Shown here: one piece after another, positions 63,646-64,000 of the stretch | Position numbering within the stretch: the first letter of the stretch is position 1 | How the letters are laid out: every line of letters begins with the position of its first letter | Source of the DNA: Falciphora oryzae | Taxonomy: Eukaryota; Ascomycota; Sordariomycetes; Magnaporthales; Magnaporthaceae | Assembly (NCBI GenBank): GCA_000733355.1 | Contig: JNVV01000080.1 | Span: 58,196-122,195, forward strand | DNA: 64,000 nucleotides | Direction: 5' to 3' | Notes under the pieces: model-generated | Seen by the model: only the letters and a program-made list of their open reading frames with translations | Database searches by the model: none | Told to the model about the DNA's origin: nothing | Translations under genes and position numbers: made by a program

Positions 63646-64000
63646 AGTCAAGACCCCTACTTTGCGCCACCCCCCACTTCCGGCCACCCCGATTCCCATA
63701 CTAAATCGCCAAAACGCACCGTTTTCAATCCGCAATAGCAAATCCAAATAAAATCGCACAAATGCAATCCCAAAACCAATCGAAAGCCGTTTTTTAACGC
63801 TTTTCAAAAATATTAATTTTGGATGTCTTAGGTACTGATGAATCCGGAAATTTAAATTTGAAAACAAAGGTTTAAAATACATACTAATTTTACGACATTA
63901 CACAGTTAAATAAATCTTCAAATTTATATCCGATTAGGCTTTGGTATTTTATATAATATGGAGTTTAAAAAGGACTTTTTAAAAGTAAAACCGTATACTT
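63646..64000. mobile_element. Left end of a foldback-type element running off the window
   Basis: Starts AGTCAAGACCCCTAC after a TA dinucleotide (63644-63645). It continues with blocks (CGCCACC..., ACTAAAT, AAAACGCACCGTTTTC, ATCCGCAAT) that parallel, in order, those of the foldback element at 53408 onwards. The AT-rich interior is also similar in style. The right end is outside the window. Confidence 0.6.

Noticed and set aside
1..64000. tRNA, 5S rRNA or CRISPR loci
   Set aside because: I looked for B-box-like GGTTCGANNCC patterns, 5S-like sequence and regular direct repeats with unique spacers; none was convincing. The only regular array is the 29-bp minisatellite, which has no spacers.

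Overview
The window is nuclear DNA of a filamentous ascomycete (Pezizomycotina, most likely a Sordariomycete). The genes have short introns of about 50-200 bp with GTA(A/T)G-type donors and CTAAT/CTGAC branch sites. The recognisable families are typical of such fungi: NLR-type STAND proteins, Pth11/rhodopsin-like membrane proteins, cytochrome P450, secreted heme peroxidase, MACPF, QDE-1-type RdRP, Fot1/pogo, MULE and Tad1-like elements. Many dead genes carry C-to-T-type nonsense codons that would fit repeat-induced point mutation. The species cannot be named from the sequence.

Layout. 0-5 kb: a small secreted cysteine-rich protein, solo LTRs and a structurally complete Fot1-type transposon. 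5.5-8.3 kb: a kinase gene fragment and a rhodopsin-like 7TM gene split by an assembly gap. 9-14 kb: a JmjC-type gene broken by an internally deleted MULE whose target-site duplication is visible, preceded by a long hairpin whose loop copies part of that same gene. 15-31 kb: an NLR-rich region with remnants of NACHT-ankyrin and NB-ARC-TPR genes. In its middle lies an open PNP + NACHT P-loop reading frame that can be spliced in frame into a QDE-1-type RNA-dependent RNA polymerase. A secreted peroxidase follows. 31-41 kb: repeats, relics, one conserved hypothetical gene and a second deleted MULE. 41-43.4 kb: a second rhodopsin-like gene, with an LTR inserted at its stop codon. 45-50 kb: a decayed MACPF-type gene and a divergent decayed partner. 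50-57 kb: a dense TE block, including a three-layer nest (solo LTR inside a foldback element inside a pogo transposon). 57.7-59.3 kb: an intact P450. 61.4-61.9 kb: a 3CxxC zinc-finger gene. The right edge runs into another foldback-type element.

At least six solo-LTR families can be separated by their ends and, for most copies, by perfect 5-bp target duplications. No complete LTR retrotransposon is present. Genes that look intact: the secreted Cys-rich protein, the Fot1 transposase, the PNP/NACHT/RdRP locus, the peroxidase, the 36.4-kb hypothetical, the 41-kb 7TM protein, the P450 and the 3CxxC protein. The most unusual item is the NLR-RdRP fusion candidate at 20417-25418.

All splice sites, domain assignments and duplications were read by eye. 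Family names rest on remembered motifs, not on database searches.
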